Positions 27,144-40,158 of a stretch of 64,000 bases of DNA are shown here, in pieces. Positions within the stretch are counted from its first letter, which is position 1; each line of letters begins with the position of its first letter. This DNA is from an uncultured Opitutaceae bacterium (GTDB lineage Bacteria; Verrucomicrobiota; Verrucomicrobiia; Opitutales; Opitutaceae), in contig CAIYUN010000057.1 in the NCBI GenBank assembly GCA_903929355.1, forward strand, positions 62,001 to 126,000, given 5' to 3'. The translations under genes and the position numbers were made by a program. Under the pieces are notes generated by a model. That model had not been told where the DNA came from. It saw only the letters and a program-made list of their open reading frames with translations, and searched no databases.

Positions 27144-29977
27144 CCGGTCGTCTTCAAAAACACGCGCGCGCGCGCCTCGACTTCACCGGCGAGGTGCCGA
27201 TCGCCAAACGCCTCGCGGCCTGCAAGACCTTCGTGCGCCTCGAGAGCGCCATGATCCGCATGCGCCACGACGCGGGCGAGTCGGGCCGCGCCGTCGCCGA
27301 GGCGCGCTCCGCGATGGTGGACGCGGTCCTCTCGCACCTGTTTGACTATGCGATGGCCGACTATGCGCGCCGCCTCGGCGCGCCACCCGCGCCGGTCGCC
27401 CTGCTCGCCCTCGGGGGCTACGGGCGCGCCGAACTCTCGCCGTTCAGCGACATCGACATCATGTTCCTGTTCCCGTCCAAGGTGAAGCCGGCGGCCGTCA
27501 AGCCCCTCCAGGCCCATCTGGTGAACGAGATTCTTTATCTCCTCTGGGATCTCGGCCTCAAGGTCGGCCATTCCACCCGCACCATTGACGACGCTTTCAC
27601 CGAGGCGCGGCGCGACATTCAGACCAAGACCTCCCTCCTCGAGGCCCGGCTGGTCGCCGGCTCCACCAACCTTTTCGACGGCTTCGCGACTGCCTACCGC
27701 TACTTCTACACCACCGAGAATCCGCGCGCCTACATCGCCGCCCGCCTCGAGGACCAGGCGCTCCGCCGGGCCAAGTATGGCGGCACGGTCTTCCTCCAGG
27801 AGCCCGACGTCAAAAACGGCGTCGGCGGCCTGCGCGATGCGCACAACGCCCTCTGGATGGCCCGGGTCAAGCTGGGCATCACCGGTCTCGACGAGCTCGT
27901 CACGCAAAACTACCTCCGGCGCAACGAGGTACGCGACCTGCGCCGCGCCTGCGACTTCCTCCTGCGCACCCGCAACGAGCTGCACTTCCTCAGCCGGCGG
28001 CCCACCGACCTGCTCGACCTCGAGGCCCAGCCCCGCGTCGCCCTCGGTCTCGGCTACACCAACCGCAGTCTCCTCGGCCGCGTCGAGCAGTTCATGCACG
28101 ACTACTACGGTGCGGCCCAGACCATTTACCGCGTCACCAAGATACTGGAGCACCGGCTCGCCCTGACCACCGCGCCCGAGGAAAAACCCGGCGGCATGTC
28201 CTTTCGCGCCCTGGTGCGCTCGACCCGTTTTCAGAAAACCAAGCATCTCGACGGCTTCGCCCTGCGCGGCCATGAGCTCAGCGCCGAGTCGCCCGAGGTC
28301 TTCCGCGAGGAGCCCGCCCGGCTCATCCGCGTCTTCCGCCACTGTCAGCAGCTCGGGGCCCAGCCGGACTTCGCCCTCCAGTCGCTCATCCGCGACTCCC
28401 TCCCGCTCATCACCCGCAAGGTCACCCGGTCGCCGGACGCCAATGTCAGCTTCCGCGCCATCCTCGAGGAGGCCGGCGCCGTCTTCCCGACGCTCAACCT
28501 CATGCACGAACTCGGGGTGCTCGGGCGCTTCATCCCCGAATTCAACGCGCTGACCTGTTTGGTCCAGCATGAGTTTTACCACCGTTACACCGCCGACATC
28601 CACACCCTCAGCGCCATCCGTGAGCTCGACCTGGTATTCACCGACGCCGACCCGTCGCGGCTCAAGTATCGCGACGCCCTCCATGAGACGGCCCACCCGA
28701 CCCTCCTTTATCTCGTTTTGCTGCTCCACGACATCGGCAAGGCCCGGGGCATCCAGGGCCATGCCGAGAGCGGGGTCGTGATCGCCCTCCCGCTCCTTGA
28801 GCGCCTCGGCATCGGCCCGGCGGAAAGTGAAATTGTCACCTTTCTGATCAAAAATCACCTCATCATGGCACGATTCTGGCAGAAGCGGGATGTCGATGAC
28901 CCGAACACCGCCGCCGCTTTTGCCCAGCTTATGCCTGATGCCGAGCGACTTCGTTTCCTCTACGTCCACACCTTTTGCGACGCGCGCGGCACCGCCGCGG
29001 GCCTCTGGAACGACTACAAGGACACCCTCCACACCACTCTCTACCGGGCCACGCTGGACCGCCTGATCCACGGCGCCGACCTCACTCTCCGCCATTCCCA
29101 GCGACTGCAAATGCTCCACCACGATCTTGCCGCCCAGAACATCCCCGGCGTCCCGCCTGAGGAGGTCACCGCGCATTTCCATCTGCTGCCGGAGCGGTAT
29201 TTCATCAATGCCGATCCCGACGAGATCGTCCTGCATCTCAAAATGGTCAACCGGCTCCTCGCTTCCATCGCGACGGCCGACTCCCTCGGGGCCCTCAAAC
29301 CCGTGATCGACTGGCAGGACGATCTCAACCGCTCCCTCACGGTGGTGAACGTCGTCACCTGGGATCGCGCGGGCCTCTTCTACCGGCTGGCCGGCGCCTT
29401 CAGTGTCGCGGGGCTCTCCATTCTGGGGGCCAAGATCATCTCCCGCACCGATCACATCGCCATCGACACCTTTCACGTCGTCGACCCCGTGCGCGGTGGC
29501 GTCGTGCAAAGCGTCAAGGCGCAGGAAATCTTTCTGAAGACGGTGGACGAGGCGCTCGTCCACCATCGCGACCTCTACCCCGACATTGTCGCCCAGGCCA
29601 AAAAACACGCCGCCAGCCGACTCCTGGCCCCGCCGGGCGACGGCGGCCTGCACACCTCGTTTCCGCCCACGGTGGATGTTTATCACGAGCTTTCCATGGA
29701 GCGCACCATCGTGGAGGTGCAGGCGCGCGACGAGATCGGCCTGCTCTACCGGCTGGCCAAGATCATCTCCGACCACCATTTCGACATCACCTTCGCCCGC
29801 ATCGGCACGGAGCGCGGGGTCGCGATCGACACCTTTTACATCGAGGGTGAAAACCGCGAGCTGGTCGCCGACAGCGCCCGCCTGCTCGCTTTGCGCGACG
29901 CCCTCGCCGCCGCCATCGTCCCCCTCGTGCCGGATCTCGCCTCCCCGCTCCCCCTCGCCGTGGGCACCCGCCCCTGA
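27140..29977 (+). CDS. glnD: [Protein-PII] uridylyltransferase / uridylyl-removing enzyme
   Basis: Bifunctional nitrogen sensor that adds UMP to PII when glutamine is low and removes it when high (945 aa, a typical length). Domains in order: nucleotidyltransferase with GGYGRAELSPFSDIDIMF (about 92-109), helical linker, HD hydrolase with LLHDIGKARG (His530, Asp531), and two ACT domains opening at TVVNVVTWDRAGLFYRLAG (about 734) and IVEVQARDEIGLLYRLAK (about 857), where glutamine binds. ATG at 27140 is chosen because it overlaps the upstream stop as ATGA and starts a basic N-terminus. No PII (glnB) gene is in the window. Confidence 0.97.
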   Translation: MTGRLQKHARARLDFTGEVPIAKRLAACKTFVRLESAMIRMRHDAGESGRAVAEARSAMVDAVLSHLFDYAMADYARRLGAPPAPVALLALGGYGRAELSPFSDIDIMFLFPSKVKPAAVKPLQAHLVNEILYLLWDLGLKVGHSTRTIDDAFTEARRDIQTKTSLLEARLVAGSTNLFDGFATAYRYFYTTENPRAYIAARLEDQALRRAKYGGTVFLQEPDVKNGVGGLRDAHNALWMARVKLGITGLDELVTQNYLRRNEVRDLRRACDFLLRTRNELHFLSRRPTDLLDLEAQPRVALGLGYTNRSLLGRVEQFMHDYYGAAQTIYRVTKILEHRLALTTAPEEKPGGMSFRALVRSTRFQKTKHLDGFALRGHELSAESPEVFREEPARLIRVFRHCQQLGAQPDFALQSLIRDSLPLITRKVTRSPDANVSFRAILEEAGAVFPTLNLMHELGVLGRFIPEFNALTCLVQHEFYHRYTADIHTLSAIRELDLVFTDADPSRLKYRDALHETAHPTLLYLVLLLHDIGKARGIQGHAESGVVIALPLLERLGIGPAESEIVTFLIKNHLIMARFWQKRDVDDPNTAAAFAQLMPDAERLRFLYVHTFCDARGTAAGLWNDYKDTLHTTLYRATLDRLIHGADLTLRHSQRLQMLHHDLAAQNIPGVPPEEVTAHFHLLPERYFINADPDEIVLHLKMVNRLLASIATADSLGALKPVIDWQDDLNRSLTVVNVVTWDRAGLFYRLAGAFSVAGLSILGAKIISRTDHIAIDTFHVVDPVRGGVVQSVKAQEIFLKTVDEALVHHRDLYPDIVAQAKKHAASRLLAPPGDGGLHTSFPPTVDVYHELSMERTIVEVQARDEIGLLYRLAKIISDHHFDITFARIGTERGVAIDTFYIEGENRELVADSARLLALRDALAAAIVPLVPDLASPLPLAVGTRP

Positions 29978-30034
29978 TTTCTCGTCCGTTCTTTCATCGG
30001 CCCACGGCGGCCGACCGGCTTTTCCGGCTGAAAC

Positions 30035-34147
<4,113 letters not shown>

Positions 34148-34378
34148 AGAAAGTAACAAGGGCCAAGTAACAAGAACGAAGCACCCTCCTTCCTCCGTCG
34201 CCTGGCGATGGAGGACACGATCGCTGAAGCTACGCCGCGACCAGCCAAGCATCCGCCTTCGCTAAAGCTACGGCGCGACCAGCCAAGCATCCGCCTTCGC
34301 TAAAGCTACGGCGCGACAAGCCAAGAACTCCTTCCGCAATCCGCAATCCGAAATCCAAAATCCGAAATCCACAATCCC
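34148..34378 (+). repeat. 38-bp tandem repeat plus AATCCGAAATCC text before yceH
   Basis: A 38-base unit starting GCTACGGCGCGACCAGCCAA occurs at 34229-34266 and 34267-34304, with a third partial copy to 34325. Positions 34336-34378 are a run of AATCCGCAATCCGAAATCC-like words ending at the yceH ATG. No clear ribosome-binding site is left in this leader. Confidence 0.85.
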
Positions 34379-35041
34379 ATGCCCCTCCCCCTGAGCGCCG
34401 CCGAAATCCGGGTGCTGGGCTCGTTGATCGAGAAACAGATCACGACGCCCGACTACTACCCGCTCACCCTCAACGCGCTCACCAACGCCTGCAACCAGCT
34501 CTCCAACCGCGACCCGGTCGTGCTGTTCGACGAGGCCACGGTTGTGCGGGCGCTGGAGGCCCTGCGGGAGCAACGGCTCGCGCTCCTCTTCGACGGCGCG
34601 ACCAGCCGCGTGCCCAAATACGCGCACCAATTCGACGAAGCCCTCGGACTCACCCGGCCTGAGCTCGCCGCCCTTGCGGTGCTGTTCCTGCGCGGCCCCC
34701 AGACGGTCGGAGAAATCCGCGGCCGCTCCGGCCGGATGCACGAGTTCGCCACCATTGAGGAAACCGAGGCCACCCTGCGCGGTCTCGCGGAAAAATCCCC
34801 GCCGTTTGTGGTGAAACTCCCGCGCCAGTCCGGTTTCAAGGAATCGCGTTACGCGCACCTGCTCTCCGGTCCTGTGGCGGTGGAGGCGGCCGACGCCGCC
34901 CCCCGTCCTGAAGCCGCCTCCCTCCCGACCTCCCTCGAAAGCGAACGTCTGGCGAAGCTCGAAACCGAGACCGCCGCCCTCCGCCAGGAGATCACCGGCC
35001 TGAAAACCGAGCTGGCCGAGTTCAAGCGCCAGTTCGCCTGA
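34379..35041 (+). CDS. yceH: YceH/DUF480 winged-helix protein (UPF0502)
   Basis: A 220-aa protein of the conserved DUF480 family, with two winged-helix domains and a C-terminal coiled coil. The family opening LSAAEIRVLGSLIEKQITTP (residues 4-23) is followed by DYYPLTLNALTNACNQLSNR, the second unit RPELAALAVLFLRGPQTVGE and the conserved GFKESRYAHLLSG. The tail (about 175-215) is predicted coiled coil. Length is normal. The biochemical role is unknown; a regulatory DNA-binding role is often assumed. The ATG follows repeat text and has no visible Shine-Dalgarno sequence. Confidence 0.95.
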   Translation: MPLPLSAAEIRVLGSLIEKQITTPDYYPLTLNALTNACNQLSNRDPVVLFDEATVVRALEALREQRLALLFDGATSRVPKYAHQFDEALGLTRPELAALAVLFLRGPQTVGEIRGRSGRMHEFATIEETEATLRGLAEKSPPFVVKLPRQSGFKESRYAHLLSGPVAVEAADAAPRPEAASLPTSLESERLAKLETETAALRQEITGLKTELAEFKRQFA

Positions 35042-35386
35042 GCCGAAATTCGGCATTTGGACATAGTCCCTCCGTGGTAAAATCTCCTCCGCCCGCGCCG
35101 GCCCCTCGTCGCGCCGAAGCCTTTGCTTGCCGCGCCAAAGCCATGCGACGGCGGGGCGAAGGCGGATCCGTGGTCTCCGCGACCTCCGTGTTAAAATCCG
35201 CCTTTCCGGCTTCAATCCGAATCCGCGTCCATTCGTGTAATCCGCGGCTAACTCCGAACTCCTCCCTCCGTCTCCGCCCATTAGCGTATATTAGTGTCCA
35301 TTAGTGGTTAATAATTCCGTCCTCCGTCCTCTGCTCTCTGACATCTGACCTCTGGCATCTGGCATCCGCCCCCCGTCCCCCCCCCC
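35042..35386. repeat. Intergenic mosaic of four repeat families
   Basis: No gene is seen. In order: a CTCGTCGCGCCGAAGCCTTTG copy (35107-35160, partly doubled), GACCTCCGTGTTAAAATCCG at 35181-35200, CGTCCATTCGTGTAATCCGC and TAGTGTCCATTAGTGGTTAA at 35228-35312, and CTCTGACATCTGACCTCTGG heptamers at 35328-35368. It lies between two convergent genes. Confidence 0.7.
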
Positions 35387-35797
35387 TCACCCCGCCTTCT
35401 CGCAATTGATCATCCACGGGATGCCGAATTGGTCCACGAGCATCCCGAAGCGCAGGGCCCAGAAAGTCTCCTGCAGCGGCATGCCCACCTGGCCCTTTTC
35501 CGCGAGCGCGGCAAAGATGCGTTCCGCCTCCGCCGGATCCCCGATGCCGATCGACATGGTGAATCCCTTGGGCGCCTCAAACCGGCCGGGCGGGGAGTCC
35601 GAACCCATCACCACCTGGTCCTTCACGGCCAGACGGGCGTGCATGATTTTCCCGCGCCAGTCGGCCGGGGTCTGTTCCGCCATGGGCGACTCGCCGTAGG
35701 TGAGCTTGAACACAATCTTTCCGCCCAGGCACTGCTCATAGAAATTGAACGCGGCCTCGCACTGGCCGTTGTATTGCAGATAGGCGTTGATTTGCAT
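35387..35797 (-). CDS. VOC family (PhnB/glyoxalase-like) protein
   Basis: A 136-aa vicinal-oxygen-chelate fold protein of the PhnB/3-demethylubiquinone methyltransferase-like group. It opens with INAYLQYNGQCEAAFNFYEQ LGG-type sequence, has FTMSIGIGDPAEAERIFAAL in the middle, and ends WALRFGMLVDQFGIPWMINC, the family's C-terminal signature. These proteins are often dimers of unknown substrate; some detoxify or bind small molecules. A good ribosome-binding site (GGGAG) lies 7 bases before the ATG at 35797. It is a single gene with long repeat-filled gaps on both sides. Confidence 0.92.
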   Translation of the reverse strand: MQINAYLQYNGQCEAAFNFYEQCLGGKIVFKLTYGESPMAEQTPADWRGKIMHARLAVKDQVVMGSDSPPGRFEAPKGFTMSIGIGDPAEAERIFAALAEKGQVGMPLQETFWALRFGMLVDQFGIPWMINCEKAG

Positions 35798-36151
35798 GGT
35801 GGGCTCCCTTTGTTGTCAGGTTTATATGGATACGCAGGTGGCGGACGAAGGATCACTCCGCCACGCATCCAACCCCGTTCCCCACCCCCGTGCCAAGCCC
35901 ATTCTTCCCCAAAAATCTTTCTCGTTATCTTTATCTTATTCCCCCAACCAACACCGCACCAATTAATAATACCAAGAACTAAGAACCAAGCACTCCTTCA
36001 TCCTTAAACTTTCATCCTTCAACCTCTGGTCTGCCCCCTCCGCGTCTTCGCGTCAAATCCCGTCCCTCCATCGATAATCATTTTACCTCCGTGTCCTCGG
36101 TGACCTCCGTGTTAAAACTCCGTCCCTTTCAACCCCTCAACCCTTCAACTT
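35798..36151. other. Intergenic region without a gene
   Basis: Near the VOC gene, 35835-35872 has GGCGGACGAAGGATCACTCC-like text and the promoter side of that gene. The rest is pyrimidine-rich with short repeats: GACCTCCGTGTTAAAACTCC at about 36103-36122 and CAACCCCTCAACCCTTCAAC just before the receiver gene's stop. No open frame with domain sense was found. Confidence 0.6.
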
Positions 36152-36649
36152 TCATGACTGGGGCGGCCGCGAACCACGCTGCCGGAGCAGGTCCGCGCGC
36201 AGGCTTTCCCTCTCTTCCTCCAGCCAGCGCGTCCGGCGGCGCTCGCCGGCGAGCCGCAGCGCCCGCCGCACCGCCGGGAGCAGCTCCGTCAAACGGTCCT
36301 TGCTGATCCACTCGTCCGCGCCCTCCGCCAGAACCTGCTGCATGAGCTCCTGGCCCGGTCGCCCGGTCACGACGATGAAGGGCACATCCGGGGCCACGGC
36401 CCGCACGCGGCGCAGCGCGCTGAAACTGTCGTAGGCGATGCCGCCATGGTCGCACAGCACCAGGTCGGGCGTCTGCCGCTGGAGCGCCTCGACGAGACCG
36501 GCCTCGGTGTCAACCCGCGTGGGGGTGAGATGGAGATCGCCCCGGCCCAGCTCGCGCAGGACGCGCGCATAGTCCTCCGGCCGGTCTTCCACCATCAGGA
36601 GATGGAGCGTGAGGTTGGGCTCGTCGGCCCGATCGCCTGGCACCGTCAT
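36152..36649 (-). CDS. Single-domain response regulator (receiver)
   Basis: A 165-aa stand-alone receiver. It has the acidic pair ED (residues 21-22, LLMVEDRPED), phosphoacceptor Asp67 in LVLCDHGG, Thr in IVVTGRPG and Lys in WISKDRL. The Arg-rich C-terminal 35 residues (RRTRWLEEERESLRADLLRQ) form a short coiled tail and no output domain. ATG at 36649 starts just ahead of the first strand; an ATG at 36709 would add 20 residues. The AT-rich bases just upstream (TTGATT about 36687, CATACT about 36665 on the minus strand) could be a promoter for a nearly leaderless message. No histidine kinase is nearby. Confidence 0.85.
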   Translation of the reverse strand: MTVPGDRADEPNLTLHLLMVEDRPEDYARVLRELGRGDLHLTPTRVDTEAGLVEALQRQTPDLVLCDHGGIAYDSFSALRRVRAVAPDVPFIVVTGRPGQELMQQVLAEGADEWISKDRLTELLPAVRRALRLAGERRRTRWLEEERESLRADLLRQRGSRPPQS

Positions 36650-37061
36650 GAGAACAGGCAGTATGGCAGAATCAGGGAAATAATCAAAAGGTAATCGCCT
36701 TATTTCCATGGGGATTATCCCTCATCCGCCCGCCTTCGATCTCGTTCTCCCGCCGCGCCATCGCCTTGCCAGCGAGCCGAAGCCGATGAGGCGAAAGCAA
36801 TCATTTCCAATTCGCGAAAATTAGCGGTTCAAACTCCGTCCTCTGGTCTCCTCCCCTCGGCTCGTCCCTCCGTGCCCCCAGCGACCTCCGTGTTAAAACT
36901 CCGTCTTATTTGGTTTCCTTCCCATTCCGCGTCTCTCCATGTCATCGGCGGCAAACCCCGACCTCCGTCCTCTGACATCTGACGTCTGGCATCTGACATC
37001 TGGTCTCCTCCCCCTCTCACCCTCGCCCTCCACCAAGCACAAGGCACACAACCCCGCATCC
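36650..37061. repeat. Intergenic repeat region between receiver and hipA
   Basis: An AT-rich part next to the receiver (36655-36710) is followed by repeat words: CGAAAATTAGCGGTTCAAAC (36815-36834), GCGACCTCCGTGTTAAAACT (36881-36900) and the heptamer run TCTGACATCTGACGTCTGGC near 36971-36990. No gene is seen. The end abuts the hipA stop codon. Confidence 0.65.
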
Positions 37062-38375
37062 CTAGAGCCGTTCTGAAGCTGATCGAACGCCGTTCAGGAT
37101 CGAATCCGCAATCTGGGCCGGGAATCCTGCCGGCACCAAGTGTTGCACGCGCTCAATGACCGCGGGAACGCGGGCGACCAGCTCCGCCACAATCTCCTCC
37201 ATGCCCGCCATGCCGCATCGCTTCGCGGTTTCGATCGAGTGTCGGGCCTTGATCCGATCCCAGTGGTAATGCCGAATTTTCCCCTCCAACGCCATGGCCA
37301 TGGTGATCCTTTGCGGCGCGAGCTTTCCGTGGCCGCGCCCCAGCATCGGGTGGGCCGACAGGACATCATACCGCGGAGTGAGCTGAAAGGAGCCGCCCGG
37401 CAGCAGAAAAAGGCTGAAGTTTTTCGCGTGCCCATCAACGGCTGCGAGCAACCAGAAGACCAGCTGCGTGCGCATAAAATCGCGGCGGTCTGCTTCCGAC
37501 CGTTGCGAGCCGAGGAGTAAATCCATGATCCTACGGACTCCCGGACCGCCTTCGTTTTCGTACTTTGATTCCGGCGGGGTGGCCGTGGCCTGACAGAGAT
37601 CCTCTTGCGGCAGGCGGAGCCACCAAGCGCCGCCCGGCGCCAGTTTTCGGTCGAATCGCTCCACGATGAGTGTCTTCTGCTCCCCGAACGTCGCCATTTG
37701 GCAGGGTGCGACGGGCAGGCCAAACTCCCGGACAATTTGCGCGCAGAGCCATTCGTTTTCCACCGAGCTGGAAAGGTCGATGCCGTGGGGACTCACCCCC
37801 ATCGGGAGCTTGAAGATATGCGTTGTCGGTGTCGCTCCGGTGGGACGAAACCACGCTCCATCCTGTTTCAGCAGGGCGGTTTTTTCCTGTGCCCCCGCGA
37901 GTGAAATGCGAAACGCCTCGTCGTCGCCCGCCCCGTGGCCGAAGCCCGGGCCCAGGGAGGCCGCGAGCATCTGGCTGACGCCGTTGGACGTCAGGCGTTC
38001 GGCCGTGATGTGCCTGATGTCCGGCGGGCCGGCCTCCTCGGGCAATAATTGCAGGGCCCCGACACAATCGCGCCCGATTGCCTGCAGGAGATCGAAAGCC
38101 CCCGTTGATTCGGCTCCGAAACGCCGTTGGATCCTCTCCCTGATCCGCCGGTTGTCGGGCAGAAGATTCTCAAAAAACGCCTCGACGCCCGCGCGGTAGG
38201 GCAACGGGGAAGGGCGCAAAGGGAACGAAAGCGAGATGGGCCTCGCCGCGGCGGAGGCGAGCCAGGATTCGGCATAGAGAAACTCCTGGCTTCCGCCGGC
38301 GGGCCATCGCCAGTTGCCGACCTTTTCGCCGTTCATCCATGCTGCGAGCGATCGGGATTTGCTTGGGCGGCCCAT
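37062..38375 (-). CDS. hipA: HipA-type serine/threonine kinase toxin
   Basis: Type II toxin of the HipA family (437 aa). In Escherichia coli HipA phosphorylates glutamyl-tRNA synthetase and causes growth arrest. Conserved parts are the N-terminal HipA-1 region (FFENLLPDNRRIRERI), the ATP-site loop ISLAGAQEKTALL, the catalytic Asp314 with Asn319 in VDGHAKNFSLF, and the metal motif TPRYDVLSA. All key residues look intact, so it may be active. ATG at 38375 has a GGTGGTGAGAT ribosome site. It starts 4 bases after the hipB stop, the usual antitoxin-first order. Confidence 0.93.
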   Translation of the reverse strand: MGRPSKSRSLAAWMNGEKVGNWRWPAGGSQEFLYAESWLASAAARPISLSFPLRPSPLPYRAGVEAFFENLLPDNRRIRERIQRRFGAESTGAFDLLQAIGRDCVGALQLLPEEAGPPDIRHITAERLTSNGVSQMLAASLGPGFGHGAGDDEAFRISLAGAQEKTALLKQDGAWFRPTGATPTTHIFKLPMGVSPHGIDLSSSVENEWLCAQIVREFGLPVAPCQMATFGEQKTLIVERFDRKLAPGGAWWLRLPQEDLCQATATPPESKYENEGGPGVRRIMDLLLGSQRSEADRRDFMRTQLVFWLLAAVDGHAKNFSLFLLPGGSFQLTPRYDVLSAHPMLGRGHGKLAPQRITMAMALEGKIRHYHWDRIKARHSIETAKRCGMAGMEEIVAELVARVPAVIERVQHLVPAGFPAQIADSILNGVRSASERL

Positions 38376-38379
38376 GATC

Positions 38380-38625
38380 TCACCACCCCGGTTTGCCACC
38401 GGTCGCTTGGCGCTGACGCACGACCAGCTCAAGGTTGAGTGCGGCCAGCAGTTTGAAAATCTGGGCCAGACTGGTCGGGCCCGGTCTGGCCTCGATCTGC
38501 GAGATGACGTTCTGGGCCAGGCCGGCACGCAGGCCGACGGCCTGCTGGGTCAACTCCTGCTCACGGCGAAATCCTTGGAGGATGGGGCCAAGTTGCTGCG
38601 GGGTTTGGATCGGGAAGTCGGTCAT
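38380..38625 (-). CDS. hipB: HipB-type HTH antitoxin
   Basis: An 81-aa XRE/Cro-type helix-turn-helix protein: LGPILQGFRREQELTQQAVG, LRAGLAQNVISQIEARPGPT, SLAQIFKLLAALNLELVV. It is expected to neutralise HipA and repress the operon through sites upstream. The C-terminus (RQRQATGGKPGW) is short and Trp-ended, as in HipB, where the last residues matter for stability and degradation. ATG at 38625 follows an AT-rich palindrome cluster; the longer frame to 38751 lacks domain sense. Confidence 0.92.
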   Translation of the reverse strand: MTDFPIQTPQQLGPILQGFRREQELTQQAVGLRAGLAQNVISQIEARPGPTSLAQIFKLLAALNLELVVRQRQATGGKPGW

Positions 38626-38638
38626 ATCATTCAAAGCA

Positions 38639-38695
38639 GATAAACATCTTTTATCACCTAAACAAGATAATAGTAATATATCATTTATGCATGAT
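38639..38695 (-). promoter_or_regulatory. Candidate HipB operator cluster and hipBA promoter
   Basis: Three inverted repeats stand in AT-rich DNA: GATAAA and TTTATC with a 5-base gap (38639-38655), TTATC and GATAA with a 10-base gap (38651-38670), and ATCAT and ATGAT with a 6-base gap (38680-38695). The first two overlap. They sit directly before hipB and resemble the TATCC-N8-GGATA layout of the E. coli HipB sites. Confidence 0.65.
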
Positions 38696-38747
38696 AAAAT
38701 AGGATTAAGTAACCTCCCCCCGCCGGATCTCGGCCCGCCGACCGCCC

Positions 38748-40058
38748 TCACCAGTTCGTCTGCGAGCCGTCGGCCCGGAAGTAGATCGCGCGGGCCTGGC
38801 CTGGGTCGGTGATCGCGGCGAGGAGCGTGAGCCGCTCCATGTTCAGCGTGACGCCGAGGCCGGGGCGCGGGTTGGGCCAGATCTTGCCCTTGTGGAAATC
38901 CAGCCCCTCGCTGAGGTGCGAGGGCAGGCGTTGGTTGGTGCCAATCTCACATAGCACCGGGCCGGAATAGGGGCCCAAGGCATGCACCAGCGCCGCGGTC
39001 GAGACCGCCCCGGTGAAGTGCGGCACCATCCCGATGGCATGGGTCTCACACAGGGCGGCGATCTTCACCAGCTCGGTGATGCCGCCGACATTCGGCAGCG
39101 TGCAGCGCACATAATCCAGGCTGTGGTTTTCCACCAGCTTGTTGAAGTCCGAGCGCTGCCCCCACTCCTCGCCGGCCGCGAGCGGCACCGTGGTCAGCTC
39201 GCGCAGCTTGGGGATGTCCTCGTTGAACTGGTCGGTGCGGACGGGGTCCTCGACCAGATAGGGCTCATATTGCTCGATCAGCTTGCAGATCCGCAGGCCG
39301 TCGGGGAAGTCGAAGCGCTGGTGCAGGTCAATCAGCCAGTCGCCGTTGGGGCCGACGCCCTCACGCAGGTCCTTGCAGTCCTGGGCCACCTGCCGGACGC
39401 GCTCGTGGGTGTCGTAAATCGGGCCGGGCAGCGGGCCGGCGTCGGTCTCCGGTGCGGGGGCGCCGCGGCGGCCGATGCGGTCCATGCTGGCGGCGTCCAT
39501 CCGAAACGCCCGGTAACCCGCTTCCATCGCGGCCCGGGCCTGCTCCTGGAGCAGCTGGCCCGTGCCGGCGCCGCTGCTGTAGGACTCCAGATAGGTGCGG
39601 TTCATGCCCCCCAGGAGGTCATAGACCGGGACGCCGAGCGCCTTGCCCTTGAGATCCCACAGGGCCAGGTCGAGCGCACCGAGGGCGTGGATTTTTTCCC
39701 GTCCGGGCGGATAGAACCACGCGCGGTACATGTCCTGCCAGCAGCGTTCGATGTCGAACGGGTTTTTACCGACCAGGCGCTCGGCGCATTGCGTGAGCGT
39801 GTCCACCGCCCCGCCCTCGCCGACCCCGACGAGGCCGGGCTGGTCGGTCTCGATCGTGACGATCATGCTGCTCTGGTTGAAGATCAGGTTGAGGTTCGGC
39901 GGCCGGTAAATGTTGACCTTGGTGATCCGGGCCTTGGGCAGTGCGGCCCAGGCGCGCGGGAGAAAGGCGAACGCCGCGCCCCCGACGACGAGGTGGCGGA
40001 GAAACCGGCGGCGGGAGGGGTCCGGCGTCGCGACCGGGGCGGGGTGGGTCGGTTTCAT
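38748..40058 (-). CDS. Tat-exported enolase-superfamily (mandelate racemase/sugar-acid dehydratase-like) enzyme
   Basis: A 436-aa enolase-superfamily member. The N-terminus has a twin-Arg-type signal (SRRRFLRHLVVGGAAFAFLP) leading to a probable cleavage after AWA. The mature part has the capping domain, LGALDLALWDLKGKALGVPV and YDLLGG (about 150-175), the metal ligand region IDLHQRFDFPDGL, VEDPV and AAGEEWG, and ends in a TIM barrel. Members dehydrate sugar acids (galactonate, mannonate, rhamnonate) or racemise. The substrate is not fixed by sequence, but an operator shared with kdgK-eda suggests a sugar acid converted to a 2-keto-3-deoxy acid. Export of such an enzyme is unusual. Divergent from the LacI gene. 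Confidence 0.9.
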   Translation of the reverse strand: MKPTHPAPVATPDPSRRRFLRHLVVGGAAFAFLPRAWAALPKARITKVNIYRPPNLNLIFNQSSMIVTIETDQPGLVGVGEGGAVDTLTQCAERLVGKNPFDIERCWQDMYRAWFYPPGREKIHALGALDLALWDLKGKALGVPVYDLLGGMNRTYLESYSSGAGTGQLLQEQARAAMEAGYRAFRMDAASMDRIGRRGAPAPETDAGPLPGPIYDTHERVRQVAQDCKDLREGVGPNGDWLIDLHQRFDFPDGLRICKLIEQYEPYLVEDPVRTDQFNEDIPKLRELTTVPLAAGEEWGQRSDFNKLVENHSLDYVRCTLPNVGGITELVKIAALCETHAIGMVPHFTGAVSTAALVHALGPYSGPVLCEIGTNQRLPSHLSEGLDFHKGKIWPNPRPGLGVTLNMERLTLLAAITDPGQARAIYFRADGSQTNW

Positions 40059-40103
40059 GGGACGAGGCAACCACGCGTGGCGGCGGGTGCAAAGCCGGGA
40101 AGC

Positions 40104-40116
40104 TGTTATTCTAACA
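40104..40116. promoter_or_regulatory. Candidate LacI-type operator 1 (TGTTA-N3-TAACA)
   Basis: The perfect inverted repeat TGTTA TTC TAACA lies in the 100-base divergent gap between the enolase-superfamily gene and the LacI gene. A nearly identical site is found before eda-kdgK at 43168-43182. Position and symmetry suit autoregulation and control of the divergent gene. Confidence 0.65.
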
Positions 40117-40158
40117 AATCTGCTCGATTTCGCCGGCCGTCCGGCGTCCCATCCCCCC

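Noticed and set aside
22260-30000. Very long open frames on the strands opposite valS and glnD
   Set aside because: They are antisense to strongly conserved genes in GC-rich DNA with GC-biased third positions; translations have no domain sense.
34229-34325. CRISPR-like 38-bp tandem repeat
   Set aside because: Units are directly adjacent, without spacers, and number fewer than three.
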